DNA from: an uncultured Lachnospiraceae bacterium
GTDB taxonomy: Bacteria > Bacillota > Clostridia > Lachnospirales > Lachnospiraceae
DNA length: 64,000 bases
Direction: 5' to 3'
Assembly: GCA_944381485.1 (NCBI GenBank)
Contig: CALWLI010000018.1
Coordinates: forward strand, 43,924 to 107,923
Within the stretch, counting starts at the first letter, position 1. Each line of letters begins with the position of its first letter. This document shows, in pieces, positions 42,011 to 50,533 of this stretch. A program made the translations under genes and the position numbers. The notes under the pieces are model-generated. The model did no database searches. It had not been told where the DNA came from and worked only from the letters and a program-made list of their open reading frames with translations.

Positions 42011-43723
42011 CTATTTTCTTCTGAAATCATTTATGCTCTTTGCCACTGTTCCGTCAGGAAGTGTGATCGCCTCAACACATCCCTCACTGTGGAGTGCCCA
42101 AGGAAGGATTATTCCATCATGTCCTCCCCTTCCTCCTACTGTAACCACCTCAACATCCTTTGGAGTTCTTGTTACAGGGAGCGGATGTCTGTTTGCCCAC
42201 TCTTTCGGACGTACAGGAACCAAGCCTCTTCCGTTTACCATGGCGTTGTCGTGGTAAACATAGGTATGTATATGCTCCTGAATCATTTCCTTTGTATATC
42301 CGTCCTTTTTAAGCATCATGGCATGATCCGGCGTCAAGCACATTACAAGAGGTCCCGGCATATAAGCGTTATTTGATCCCAAAGTCGAGCAACAGTCTGT
42401 CAAAGTATCCAACAGGTCATGTCCGTTAAGGCTCAGGAAGTCTATTACATCATGTATAGGCTCAGCCTTTAAAAGATAAACTGTGGTTGTCTCAGAATCA
42501 AATCTGTCCTCATTAATCATGTTCCACTGGGCAAGTGAAGGCTCCTCCGCAAAGCAGTAAGTAAACTCGGCCTGTGATGCGATACAGTCAAGATCGCATA
42601 CTCCCGGAACACTTCTAAGCACATTCATAATAACAAGATTTATAGCTCTTCCTATGGTAGCATTCTCCGGCCATCCGGGCCCCATACAGCCCTGTTTTCC
42701 TGAAATACCTATCTCCTGAGCAATAGGCCCTGAAACTATGCAAAGATTTCCACCGGGGTGTGAAGTTGTTACCGACTGGTTGAAATTATAAAGGGGGCTG
42801 TTCAGGGCCTTAAATGCTGCTACAAGTATGGGCATGGCATGAGGCTTACATCCCGCCATAACTGCGGCTATTGCAACATCCCTTACGGTTATCTCTCTTC
42901 CTGAAGGTCCGGAAGGATCCACAAGCTTCAGATCCTCAGGCCAAGGACAAAACTCAAGCATAGCCTCATATCTTCTTTTTGTAGGGGGAATTATGGGAAG
43001 GCCGTCACATATATGCTCAGCATTAAAGAAGTCCATAACCTCCTCCATGTAAGCTCCCGGCTCTGCCGCTTTATCTTCATTGAATTCAGGGGTAAAGGGC
43101 AGAAATCCGTCCTTTGCGGGAGCAATCTTATCCATCTTAAAATCTATATGGGCTAGTTTTTTCAGTTCTTCTCCATTGGAAGTAAGGGCTCCAAGTATAT
43201 AGTCCCACTTCTTATCCACTTCGGCTGCAACCTCTTCAACAGTGGAAGCCTGCATAATGTCTACCGAGCACAGGCAGAGCTCTCCGGCCCTGTATACTCC
43301 GACACCCTCTGTTATGGCTGTTCCCGGAGGTGCAGTCATATATACAGCAGGGATTCCCAGCTTTTCGAGAGCTATGGTGAGGACAGTCGTTGAAGATGAT
43401 GTTCCCATATCTCCGAATGCAACTATTGCCGCCACAGGCTCTTCCTTGGCCAGCATTTTTGCATAATCCATGAGTTTGTCGGCATTTTTTCCACGTACAG
43501 TCTCTGTATACTCCACCCACTTGCTGTCGTCACAGCCGATTTCTCTCAAATGCTCTTTAATACGATCGAAAACAGTATAATAATTGCAGAATCCCAGCTT
43601 TGTATTATTGTAAAATAAGATCTTTCCTTTTTTCAGCTCATCGAGGGTAGGCCTTTTTGCAAGCTGAAGCATAGGCCTTTCCTGATAGCCTCTGGGATCA
43701 AGCATTTTGTTAACGTTACTCAT
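42011..43723 (-). CDS. Two-domain protein: UGSC-like N-terminal domain plus uncharacterised C-terminal domain
   Basis: A 570-residue cytoplasmic protein without a known function. Residues 1-200 resemble the UGSC family of (seleno)proteins: MLDPRGY start, a KGKILFYNNTK strand, then AFGDMGTSSSTT where that family has GD-U/C-GSC. The redox Sec/Cys is Met here and the second Cys is Ser. Residues 215-570 match an uncharacterised domain recognisable by DGLPIIPPTKRRYEAML, MAGCKPHAMP and ENATIGRAINL. AAGGAGG lies eight bases before the ATG, and a promoter precedes it. It heads the operon with FAD oxidoreductase A and ubiD-ubiX-lpdD, so a role in the same pathway is likely. Confidence 0.65.
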   Translation of the reverse strand: MSNVNKMLDPRGYQERPMLQLAKRPTLDELKKGKILFYNNTKLGFCNYYTVFDRIKEHLREIGCDDSKWVEYTETVRGKNADKLMDYAKMLAKEEPVAAIVAFGDMGTSSSTTVLTIALEKLGIPAVYMTAPPGTAITEGVGVYRAGELCLCSVDIMQASTVEEVAAEVDKKWDYILGALTSNGEELKKLAHIDFKMDKIAPAKDGFLPFTPEFNEDKAAEPGAYMEEVMDFFNAEHICDGLPIIPPTKRRYEAMLEFCPWPEDLKLVDPSGPSGREITVRDVAIAAVMAGCKPHAMPILVAAFKALNSPLYNFNQSVTTSHPGGNLCIVSGPIAQEIGISGKQGCMGPGWPENATIGRAINLVIMNVLRSVPGVCDLDCIASQAEFTYCFAEEPSLAQWNMINEDRFDSETTTVYLLKAEPIHDVIDFLSLNGHDLLDTLTDCCSTLGSNNAYMPGPLVMCLTPDHAMMLKKDGYTKEMIQEHIHTYVYHDNAMVNGRGLVPVRPKEWANRHPLPVTRTPKDVEVVTVGGRGGHDGIILPWALHSEGCVEAITLPDGTVAKSINDFRRK

Positions 43724-44040
43724 GGTCGTATCCTCCTTATACTTTTTACAGCGAAACGGTTTTACAATTTGATATTATATTTGTCGATACCCGAATGCAA
43801 TTCACTATAGAAACACATTATGAATAATCGGAATAACAAAATATGTTTGCCATACGGTTTAAAAGAGTTTTTATGTAAATTTTGTAATTTTATACTGTAT
43901 TATGTAGTTTTTATTTCCTTTTGTTATTCCATTTTGTAATATGCAAACGATTAAAAAGAATTAATTATCCTAAGCTTATTTAGTATAATTTAGTCAAAGA
44001 ACAGCGATACGGTGCACATATTAAACGGGAGGTAATAGAA
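43724..44040. promoter_or_regulatory. Divergent promoter region with symmetric inverted operators
   Basis: Leftward promoter: TTGCAT (43795-43800), 17 bases, TAATAT (43772-43777). Rightward: TTAATT (43961-43966), 17 bases, TATAAT (43984-43989). GGAATAACAAAA at 43830-43841 and its exact inverted copy at 43919-43930 are each centred about 71 bases upstream of the predicted start of the promoter they face, the usual recognition-site position for LysR activators. A second inverted pair, GTTTGC(C)ATA (43845-43854) and TATGCAAAC (43940-43948), lies nearby. GGGAGG precedes the binding protein gene. No ORF is seen here. Confidence 0.6.
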
Positions 44041-45120
44041 ATGTATAAGAAGAAACGCTTTAAAGTGACAGCATTGCTTCTTGCGGGAGCTATGATGCTT
44101 TCAGCCTGCAGCAGCTCCACCTCAGGAACTGATGCACAATCCGGCGGTGAGCAGGCATCAGGTATAGATCATATAAATATTGCCACTCAGTCCGTCGGAA
44201 CATCTTATTACACTATGGGAACAGGAATAGCCAAGATCATAACCGAGAATACACCTATACAGGCTACTATCCTTCCCTACGCAGGGCCTGACGCCTGGAT
44301 GCCGGAATTCAACGACGGCACTATAGGCCTTGAAGTAATTTCATCCATGGACCTCTATTGGGCTTATACAGGAACAGTTAACTATACCCAGCCCTCGCCC
44401 GACACCAGGCTGTTACTCAGCGGTAACTGGTCCGAGCACTGTACACTTACAGTCAGAGATAATTCCGATATTTATAAAATCGAGGATCTCAGAGGAAAGA
44501 GGATAGGTTACGAGTACGGCGGAAACAAGCTCACTGTGAATCTTATCGATGCAGCTCTCGCCTCTGTGGGTATGACCATAGACGATTGTGTGGCTGTGCC
44601 CCTTGCCGATCTCTCCTCAGCTCAGAGAGCTCTTCAGGAGAACAGAGTAGACTGCATCTTCACAGGTTCCACTACGACACCTGCATCAGTGGAGTTGGAT
44701 CAGACTATAGGAATAAGGACTCTTGCTCTCGGCGATCTCACACCTGCAGATCTTGAGAACGGTGTGCCTGAGGATGTTCAGGCTGTATTGGATGAATATG
44801 TTCCCGGCGCGGAGCCCAGAGTTTGCGAGCCCAAGGGAACTTTGAAGGAGGCTACTGTCCTCACTACTTATCCCATACAGATGGGAGTCTCAGCAAAAAT
44901 CAGTGAAGATGACGTATACACAATAATGAAGGCCATATACGAAAATTATGAAATATTAGCAGATGTACATGCCTGGGGTGCTGAGTGGATACCTGAAAAT
45001 TACGTTCAAGAAAACTTCTTGGTTCCCTACCATGACGGAGCTGTAAAATTCTACAAGGAGGTAGGCCTTTGGACTGACGAGGCTGAGGCCAGACAGCAGG
45101 AGCTCCTCGCCCAACAGTAG
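44041..45120 (+). CDS. TAXI family TRAP transporter solute-binding lipoprotein
   Basis: A 359-residue extracytoplasmic binding protein. The lipobox LSAC (Cys23) predicts lipid anchoring after LspA cleavage. The mature part starts with the TAXI signature region IATQSVGTSYYTMGTGIAKII and has the two-lobe solute-binding pattern (DLRGKRIGYEYGG, LSSAQRALQENRVDC). TAXI-TRAP systems use ion gradients to import organic acids and related compounds at high affinity. The permease gene follows directly. Substrate unknown; the ubiD link suggests a carboxylate. Confidence 0.92.
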   Translation: MYKKKRFKVTALLLAGAMMLSACSSSTSGTDAQSGGEQASGIDHINIATQSVGTSYYTMGTGIAKIITENTPIQATILPYAGPDAWMPEFNDGTIGLEVISSMDLYWAYTGTVNYTQPSPDTRLLLSGNWSEHCTLTVRDNSDIYKIEDLRGKRIGYEYGGNKLTVNLIDAALASVGMTIDDCVAVPLADLSSAQRALQENRVDCIFTGSTTTPASVELDQTIGIRTLALGDLTPADLENGVPEDVQAVLDEYVPGAEPRVCEPKGTLKEATVLTTYPIQMGVSAKISEDDVYTIMKAIYENYEILADVHAWGAEWIPENYVQENFLVPYHDGAVKFYKEVGLWTDEAEARQQELLAQQ

Positions 45121-45144
45121 TTTTGACTTATGGAGGGGTATAGT

Positions 45145-47037
45145 ATGAATGAATTATTTGAAAAAATCAAAAAGATAGTGTTCCCTATATATGCCATAAT
45201 CGGAATCGTTACAATAATAGATGTGCCTGCCTACTTTAAGATCTCCCTTTATACCGAGCAGTATCTGGGTATATATATGACTATGATACTTTCGGGAACC
45301 TATCTGTGTAACCCTTGGAAAAAAGGAGCGGATTTCAATATAGTAGATCTGATACTGGCTATACTCTGTATCCCTACAGGCCTGTATCTGACCATAAATT
45401 ATCCCTGGATCGCCCTCAACATGGGTGTAATGACAGTTTGGAGGACCATATGGGGAATAATCGCCATACTCCTTATCCTGGAAGGACTGCGTCGCTCCAT
45501 GGGCTGGTCCCTTGTTATAGTGTGTACGGTTTTTCTTCTGTATGCCAAATTCGGGTCAAATCTTCCGGGAATTCTTCACTGTAGAGAATTCACCCTCGAG
45601 AAGCTTGTGAGCTATATATATGTAGATCCCAACAGCCTGCTCTACATGCTCAGCTTCGGTTGTACCATAGGTGTCGCTTTCATAGTTTTCGGACAGGTTC
45701 TCCTCAACTATGGAGGCGGTAAGGCTTTTATAAACTTTGCACTGCTCTTCTGCGGTAGATCTCAGGGAGGAAGCGCAAAGACAGCAGTTGTATCGTCAAG
45801 CCTTGTAGGTACAATAACAGGCGCTCCCATGTCAAACGTTCTTTTGACAGGAAGCGTAACCATACCTATGATGAAGGAGGCGGGATACCCTCCCGCAACA
45901 GCAGGAGCCGTTGAGGCAGTTGCCTCCTCAGGAGGACAAATCATGCCTCCTGTAATGGGTGTAGCGGCATTTATTATAGCAGAGACTCTGGGAGTTCCCT
46001 ACTCGGAGGTGGCTCTTGCAGCCCTTATCCCTGCGCTCCTCTACTATTTTGCCACATTTGTTCAGGTCCATATGGATGCAGGCAAGCTTCAGCTGAAGCT
46101 GGTTCCCAAGGACCAACTTCCCACGCCTAAGTATGCCTGGGTAAACGGTTGGTTTATAATCCCTCCAATCGCCGTGCTTCTTATACTCATGTTCAACGTG
46201 GGATTGCCTGCAGCCTTGTCAGCTATCATAGCCAGCGGTGTCGCTCTGCCTTTCGTTCTTGCCAAGAAAGAAAACAGAGAGACCTATTTTCAGCAGCTTA
46301 AGACTACCCTCTACGAGACCGGCGAGATGATGGTCGGCATAGGAATAGTTATGGCTATGGCGGGAATAGTAGTAGGATGTATAAACGCTACAGGCCTTGC
46401 CTTCAACTTAAGCCTTGCCCTTACAAGCCTTGGTGCAAATCATGTATTCCTGCTTCTTGTATGTGCGGCAGTCACATCCTTGATACTTGGAATGGGTATG
46501 CCTTCAGTGGCAGCCTACTCTCTTGTGGCTATACTGGTTGCGCCCTCACTTATACAGTTTGGAATACCTGCCATGGCAGCCCACCTGTTTGTATTCTACT
46601 TCTCGGTTATTTCAAATATAACCCCGCCTGTGGCTGTGTCCTGCTTTGCAGCAGCGCCCTTGGCGGGAGCAAATCCTACAAAGGTGGGATTTACAGCCTT
46701 CCGACTTGCCATAGCAGCCTACATAGTTCCTTTTGCCTTCTGCTTCACTCCGGAGCTGATAATGGAGGGAGAGCCTCTTGATATACTCATATGCTTCGTA
46801 TTCTGTCTGTACGCTATTTTCTCAATTTGCGTAGCTCTCTCAGGCTTCTGGCAGCTTACTGTTCCAATGGTAAAAAGGGTTCTCCTATGTGCTTTCTCTG
46901 TTGTTATACTCTGGCCTACAAGCATACTGATAAATCTTGCAGGGGCAGTCGTACTTACAGTGCTACTGCTTCCCAATATCAAGGCTTCGATTGAGTACAA
47001 CATGAACAGAAAAAAGTCTGTGAAAGCCGCTGAATGA
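45145..47037 (+). CDS. TRAP transporter fused 4TM/12TM permease
   Basis: A 630-residue membrane protein that joins the small DctQ-like and large DctM-like subunits, the form used by TAXI-TRAP systems. The conserved large-subunit segments are visible: GRSQGGSAKTAVVSSSLVG, VEAVASSGGQIMPPVMG and GMGMPSVAAYSLVA. I chose the ATG six bases after GGAGGGG; an ATG five codons earlier lies on that site. It forms one operon with the binding protein and FAD oxidoreductase B. Confidence 0.93.
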   Translation: MNELFEKIKKIVFPIYAIIGIVTIIDVPAYFKISLYTEQYLGIYMTMILSGTYLCNPWKKGADFNIVDLILAILCIPTGLYLTINYPWIALNMGVMTVWRTIWGIIAILLILEGLRRSMGWSLVIVCTVFLLYAKFGSNLPGILHCREFTLEKLVSYIYVDPNSLLYMLSFGCTIGVAFIVFGQVLLNYGGGKAFINFALLFCGRSQGGSAKTAVVSSSLVGTITGAPMSNVLLTGSVTIPMMKEAGYPPATAGAVEAVASSGGQIMPPVMGVAAFIIAETLGVPYSEVALAALIPALLYYFATFVQVHMDAGKLQLKLVPKDQLPTPKYAWVNGWFIIPPIAVLLILMFNVGLPAALSAIIASGVALPFVLAKKENRETYFQQLKTTLYETGEMMVGIGIVMAMAGIVVGCINATGLAFNLSLALTSLGANHVFLLLVCAAVTSLILGMGMPSVAAYSLVAILVAPSLIQFGIPAMAAHLFVFYFSVISNITPPVAVSCFAAAPLAGANPTKVGFTAFRLAIAAYIVPFAFCFTPELIMEGEPLDILICFVFCLYAIFSICVALSGFWQLTVPMVKRVLLCAFSVVILWPTSILINLAGAVVLTVLLLPNIKASIEYNMNRKKSVKAAE

Positions 47038-47065
47038 TTTTATTATGGACAGGCTTTAATTTATC

Positions 47066-48538
47066 GGAGGTAAACTTATGGGTAGTTACGATACATTGTA
47101 CGATGTCATAGTATGTGGTGCCGGCACCTCAGGTGCCGCCGCTGCCATAGCTTCCGCAAGGGCGGGAGCAAAGACTCTCCTTGTTGAGAGAACAGGTACC
47201 ATAGGCGGACAGATGAATCTCTCAGGCCCTCCGGGCTTCGCCTATGCAAGACTCTTCAATCCCCAGGGAAAAAGAGATGTGGGAGGCATTGTTGAAGAGA
47301 CCTATCAGAGACTCTTCAAATCAGGCCATGCTCTCCCCCACCTCAGGTATCCCTTCAGGGAAAAGGCCGGCTTTACTTTCTCTTATATAGATCCTGAATG
47401 GTGGACAATACTAATGTTTGAAATGATGGATGAGGAGGGAGTGGATCTCCTTCTTGATACACTTGTAGTCGACGTCACAAAGGAGGGAGACACAGTAACA
47501 GGAATCACTGTAGAGAACGCCAACGGAAGAAACAGCATAAAGGGAAAGATAGTTATAGACTGTACCGGAGAGGGCTATGTTTCGGCGGATGCAGGCTGTG
47601 AGATGGCCTGTGTAAGCAGAGATGAGATACAGCCTCATACTTTGGCCTTTACAGTTGACGGAGTCGATTGGGACAAGCTCCTCACATATGTGAGAGAGCA
47701 CCCTGATCAGATACAGTATAAACAGCTGATGAATCCCTATACCGACAACACACATGAAGCTGTAATGGATGTGTACAGAAAATGTCATGACATCAGAGAA
47801 CTTGGCGAGGTCATGGGCTTTTATGAGCTGAGAGACATGGCTATGAAAAATGGTGACTGGCACCCTTATTCAGGTGTAGGATTTTTCATAATACCAAGAG
47901 AAGACGGACACATTCAAGCTCACTTTCAGCACTCATCTCAGTGGGATCACTCTCTCCCCTCAGATGCATGGGATCTGACAAGATGTATGATAGAGTGCCG
48001 CAAGCAAAATCTGATAGCATGGAGATTCTTCAAGAACTATGTTCCCGGCTTTGAGCACGCCTACATAACAAAGGTATGTACAGAGCTTAGGCTCAGAGAA
48101 GGTCCCAGGATCGTAGGTGACTATGTTCTTACACAGGAGGATGTATCCGAATGCAGACAGTTTAAAGACACCATTGGTAAGAGTTCATTTAAGGCAGGCG
48201 GATATCATGTGACGAATGTCAATACTCTTAATGTCAACCAGGATGACCCCCGCATGGCTTGGCCCAAAGACGGAGGATCCTATGACATACCCTACAGATG
48301 TCTTGTACCCAAGAAGATAGACAATCTTCTTGCCGCAGGAAAGTGTGTATCCACAGACAGGCCCGCATACTTAAGATACCTGCATCAGACCATGGTTACA
48401 GGCCAGGCTGCAGGAACAGCCGCAGGGCTTTGTATAAAGAAGGGAATAACACCCAGAGAGCTGGAGAAGGATGTAAGCGAGCTTCAGGATATGCTTTTGG
48501 AGCAGGGCGCAATACTTTTTGAGTGCCCCATTAAATAA
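47066..48538 (+). repeat. Inverted repeat arm 2 (FAD oxidoreductase gene plus RBS)
   Basis: Opposite orientation to arm 1, about 5 kb away. The same GGAGGTAAACTT-ATG boundary and stop-codon boundary mark the ends. The interior is a mosaic of near-identical and diverged tracts. Confidence 0.85.
47078..48538 (+). CDS. FAD-dependent oxidoreductase, copy B
   Basis: A 486-residue paralogue of copy A with the same FAD-binding motifs. It differs mostly in two internal tracts (about residues 205-305 and 370-395; for example HSSQWDHSLP in place of HSSQVDHALP, and NQDDPRMAWP in place of CVTYKTDIAFP), as expected if the substrate-facing region has diverged while the cofactor parts are kept alike by gene conversion. 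It is the third gene of the TRAP operon, 40 bases after the permease, and ends at a terminator. Confidence 0.88.
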   Translation: MGSYDTLYDVIVCGAGTSGAAAAIASARAGAKTLLVERTGTIGGQMNLSGPPGFAYARLFNPQGKRDVGGIVEETYQRLFKSGHALPHLRYPFREKAGFTFSYIDPEWWTILMFEMMDEEGVDLLLDTLVVDVTKEGDTVTGITVENANGRNSIKGKIVIDCTGEGYVSADAGCEMACVSRDEIQPHTLAFTVDGVDWDKLLTYVREHPDQIQYKQLMNPYTDNTHEAVMDVYRKCHDIRELGEVMGFYELRDMAMKNGDWHPYSGVGFFIIPREDGHIQAHFQHSSQWDHSLPSDAWDLTRCMIECRKQNLIAWRFFKNYVPGFEHAYITKVCTELRLREGPRIVGDYVLTQEDVSECRQFKDTIGKSSFKAGGYHVTNVNTLNVNQDDPRMAWPKDGGSYDIPYRCLVPKKIDNLLAAGKCVSTDRPAYLRYLHQTMVTGQAAGTAAGLCIKKGITPRELEKDVSELQDMLLEQGAILFECPIK

Positions 48539-48567
48539 AAAGAATTATCAGAAAAGTTAAAAAGTTG

Positions 48568-48597
48568 AAGCGGGACTTTCATCCCGCTTTTGCTTTT
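48568..48597 (+). terminator. Rho-independent terminator after FAD oxidoreductase B
   Basis: AAGCGGGA and TCCCGCTT pair around a six-base loop, followed by TTGCTTTTATT. It lies between convergent genes and may serve both strands. Confidence 0.8.
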
Positions 48598-48608
48598 ATT
48601 GAATTTAT

Positions 48609-49520
48609 TTAAAGTCTGAAGCATGTTCTATCCGGAAATTTCTCTTTAAGATATTTAGCTAAAAGCATTCCCTTTTTGCTGCCCTCGTTTTTACTCAGCA
48701 GAATGCAGAGAGTCAAAACGATCTCTTCTTTTATGGGAACCGCAACAATGCTCTCATCTATAACAATGGATCTTGCCACTTTTTCCGCCACCAGTGATAC
48801 TCTCCCCTTCTCAACAATAAAAGGGCGCACAGAGTCAATAGTCATGTTAAAAAGCTGTACAGGTGCTGAGGGACAATATTTTTTTATGGCTTCAGTGTAG
48901 TATGAAGCTAATATGGGATCATTGTTTACCTGAATGAAGGTCTGATTCTTTATGGACTCCAGTGATATCAGAGAGCTCTTGGCTATTCTGTTAAGCTTTG
49001 ACATCAGAAGCAAGGGCTTATCATCTATCAGAGGTATCACTTTGAGATCCTCCAAATCATCCTTTAACGGAAACTTCAAAACCGCTATGCCTATGTCTAT
49101 GGAGCCATTCCTCAGCTGGTTTATCACATCTGCCGTACGTATCTCTCTCATGTCGATCTGATATTTGGGATTCTTTTTTTCAAAGTTAAATACGGCATTT
49201 GTTATTCCATATGCGTTGAGTCCATGCCCTCCACCCAGAGACAGCCTGTGTTCCTCGTCAAAGGCTGCCGTACGGCATATTTCATTTATACTGTTGAAAT
49301 TTTCAACTATCTCCATGGCATAGGGCAAAAGCTTTTCTCCGGCTCCTGAAAGACGCGTCTTGCCGGAGTTTCTGAGAAAAAGCTTGACCTCCAATTCCTT
49401 CTCAAGAGAGATCATGGACTTTGAAAGGGATGACTGGGATATATAAAGTTCCTCAGCAGCTGCAGTAAATCCACCGTACTGCTGGATCGCGACAAAATAT
49501 GAAAGCTGCTGCAGGGTCAT
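48609..49520 (-). CDS. LysR family transcriptional regulator 1
   Basis: A 303-residue LysR-type regulator: an N-terminal winged helix-turn-helix (about residues 1-60; FTAAAEELYISQSSLSKSM) and a two-lobed effector-binding domain. It is divergent from a second LysR gene and convergent with the TRAP-FAD operon, so it likely senses a pathway compound and controls the divergent promoter at 43.7-44.0 kb. The ligand is unknown. Confidence 0.93.
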   Translation of the reverse strand: MTLQQLSYFVAIQQYGGFTAAAEELYISQSSLSKSMISLEKELEVKLFLRNSGKTRLSGAGEKLLPYAMEIVENFNSINEICRTAAFDEEHRLSLGGGHGLNAYGITNAVFNFEKKNPKYQIDMREIRTADVINQLRNGSIDIGIAVLKFPLKDDLEDLKVIPLIDDKPLLLMSKLNRIAKSSLISLESIKNQTFIQVNNDPILASYYTEAIKKYCPSAPVQLFNMTIDSVRPFIVEKGRVSLVAEKVARSIVIDESIVAVPIKEEIVLTLCILLSKNEGSKKGMLLAKYLKEKFPDRTCFRL

Positions 49521-49618
49521 CTGAAATTCCTCCCGAAAACTTTAATTTCCGCTTTATTATATCACAATTTAATATTAAACTGAATATAACACTATTGTTA
49601 CATGGGGGGTAATGTTTT
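49521..49618. promoter_or_regulatory. Shared promoter region of the two LysR genes
   Basis: The perfect palindrome TTTAATATTAAA (49568-49579) lies midway between the two divergent starts. A TATAAT box serves the leftward gene and TATAAC could serve the rightward one. The palindrome could be a common autoregulatory site. Confidence 0.45.
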
Positions 49619-50533
49619 ATGACAATTCAAGAGCTCCGCTGCCTTACGGAAGTTGCCAAAGAAAGCAGCATAACAAAGGCCTCAAAAAGGCTTAATATAA
49701 CTCAGTCATTTGTATCAAAGCAAATAAGTATGCTTGAGAAGGAGCTTAATGTCCAGCTGTTTCACAGGAATACACATATGGTGACCCCTTCCGATGAGTG
49801 TAAATCTGTCCTTCCCTATGCCGAAAAAATATTAGAGCTGTTCGAGCAAATGGAAAATGTCAACAATGAATGTAAAAAGTCTCTCGATCAGAAGCTCCTT
49901 ACCATAAGCTCCATACCTGTTTTAAATCACTATGATATTGTCAGCAGCATTATTGATTTTGAAAAAAAGCATCCTGATATATCTTTTCAGCTTTCCGAGG
50001 GAGCTGTTTCCGATGTGCTGACCTCAGTAGAGCATCAGGATGCGGATATAGGAATTGTCCGAACAGATAATCTTAAGGATAATGTGTATGATATTTTCCC
50101 GTTTTTGTCTGACAGATTTGTCGTGCTTATGAATGAGTCCCATCCCCTATCATCATGCAGAAGCATAGATGTAGGCATGCTAAAAAATGATAAATTCTTA
50201 CTTATGAACGACCAGTATTATATAGCCTACTACAAAAAAATACTGAGTAATATAGACGCATCCGTAAATGTAACCTATACGAGGGCCCGTCTGTCCACTA
50301 TAAAGACCTTTATAAAAAACAATCTCTACGTAACTATTATTCCCAGCAGGATGGCTTTCTTTCCTAAATTTCAAGGCCTTAAGGCAGTGCCTATTGAAGA
50401 CTGTAAACCTATACATCTGGTAATGATAACAAAAAAGGGCATCGAAATGCCCTATATTTGCCGAGAGTTTATTGATTGGATCTTGAATCGCTACAAGGAT
50501 TTTTCCGCTCTTGATTCCCACCTGCAACTGTAA
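49619..50533 (+). CDS. LysR family transcriptional regulator 2
   Basis: A 304-residue LysR-type regulator with helix-turn-helix SSITKASKRLNITQSFVSKQ and a C-terminal effector domain. It is only distantly similar to LysR regulator 1, so this is not a recent duplication. A GGGGGG stretch precedes the start. Its last 65 bases overlap, tail to tail, the end of the clc gene on the other strand. It is the right border of the island. Confidence 0.92.
   Translation: MTIQELRCLTEVAKESSITKASKRLNITQSFVSKQISMLEKELNVQLFHRNTHMVTPSDECKSVLPYAEKILELFEQMENVNNECKKSLDQKLLTISSIPVLNHYDIVSSIIDFEKKHPDISFQLSEGAVSDVLTSVEHQDADIGIVRTDNLKDNVYDIFPFLSDRFVVLMNESHPLSSCRSIDVGMLKNDKFLLMNDQYYIAYYKKILSNIDASVNVTYTRARLSTIKTFIKNNLYVTIIPSRMAFFPKFQGLKAVPIEDCKPIHLVMITKKGIEMPYICREFIDWILNRYKDFSALDSHLQL

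Noticed and set aside
43380-43420. In-frame UGA (selenocysteine) at the UGSC-like motif
   Set aside because: The codon at the Sec/Cys position is ATG, and the frame has no internal stop.
47411-47863. Long open frame antisense to FAD oxidoreductase B, with a similar one at 41374-41754 opposite copy A
   Set aside because: Both are frame shadows of the conserved coding sequence; the shared translation only reflects the gene duplication. No ribosome binding site or promoter is seen.
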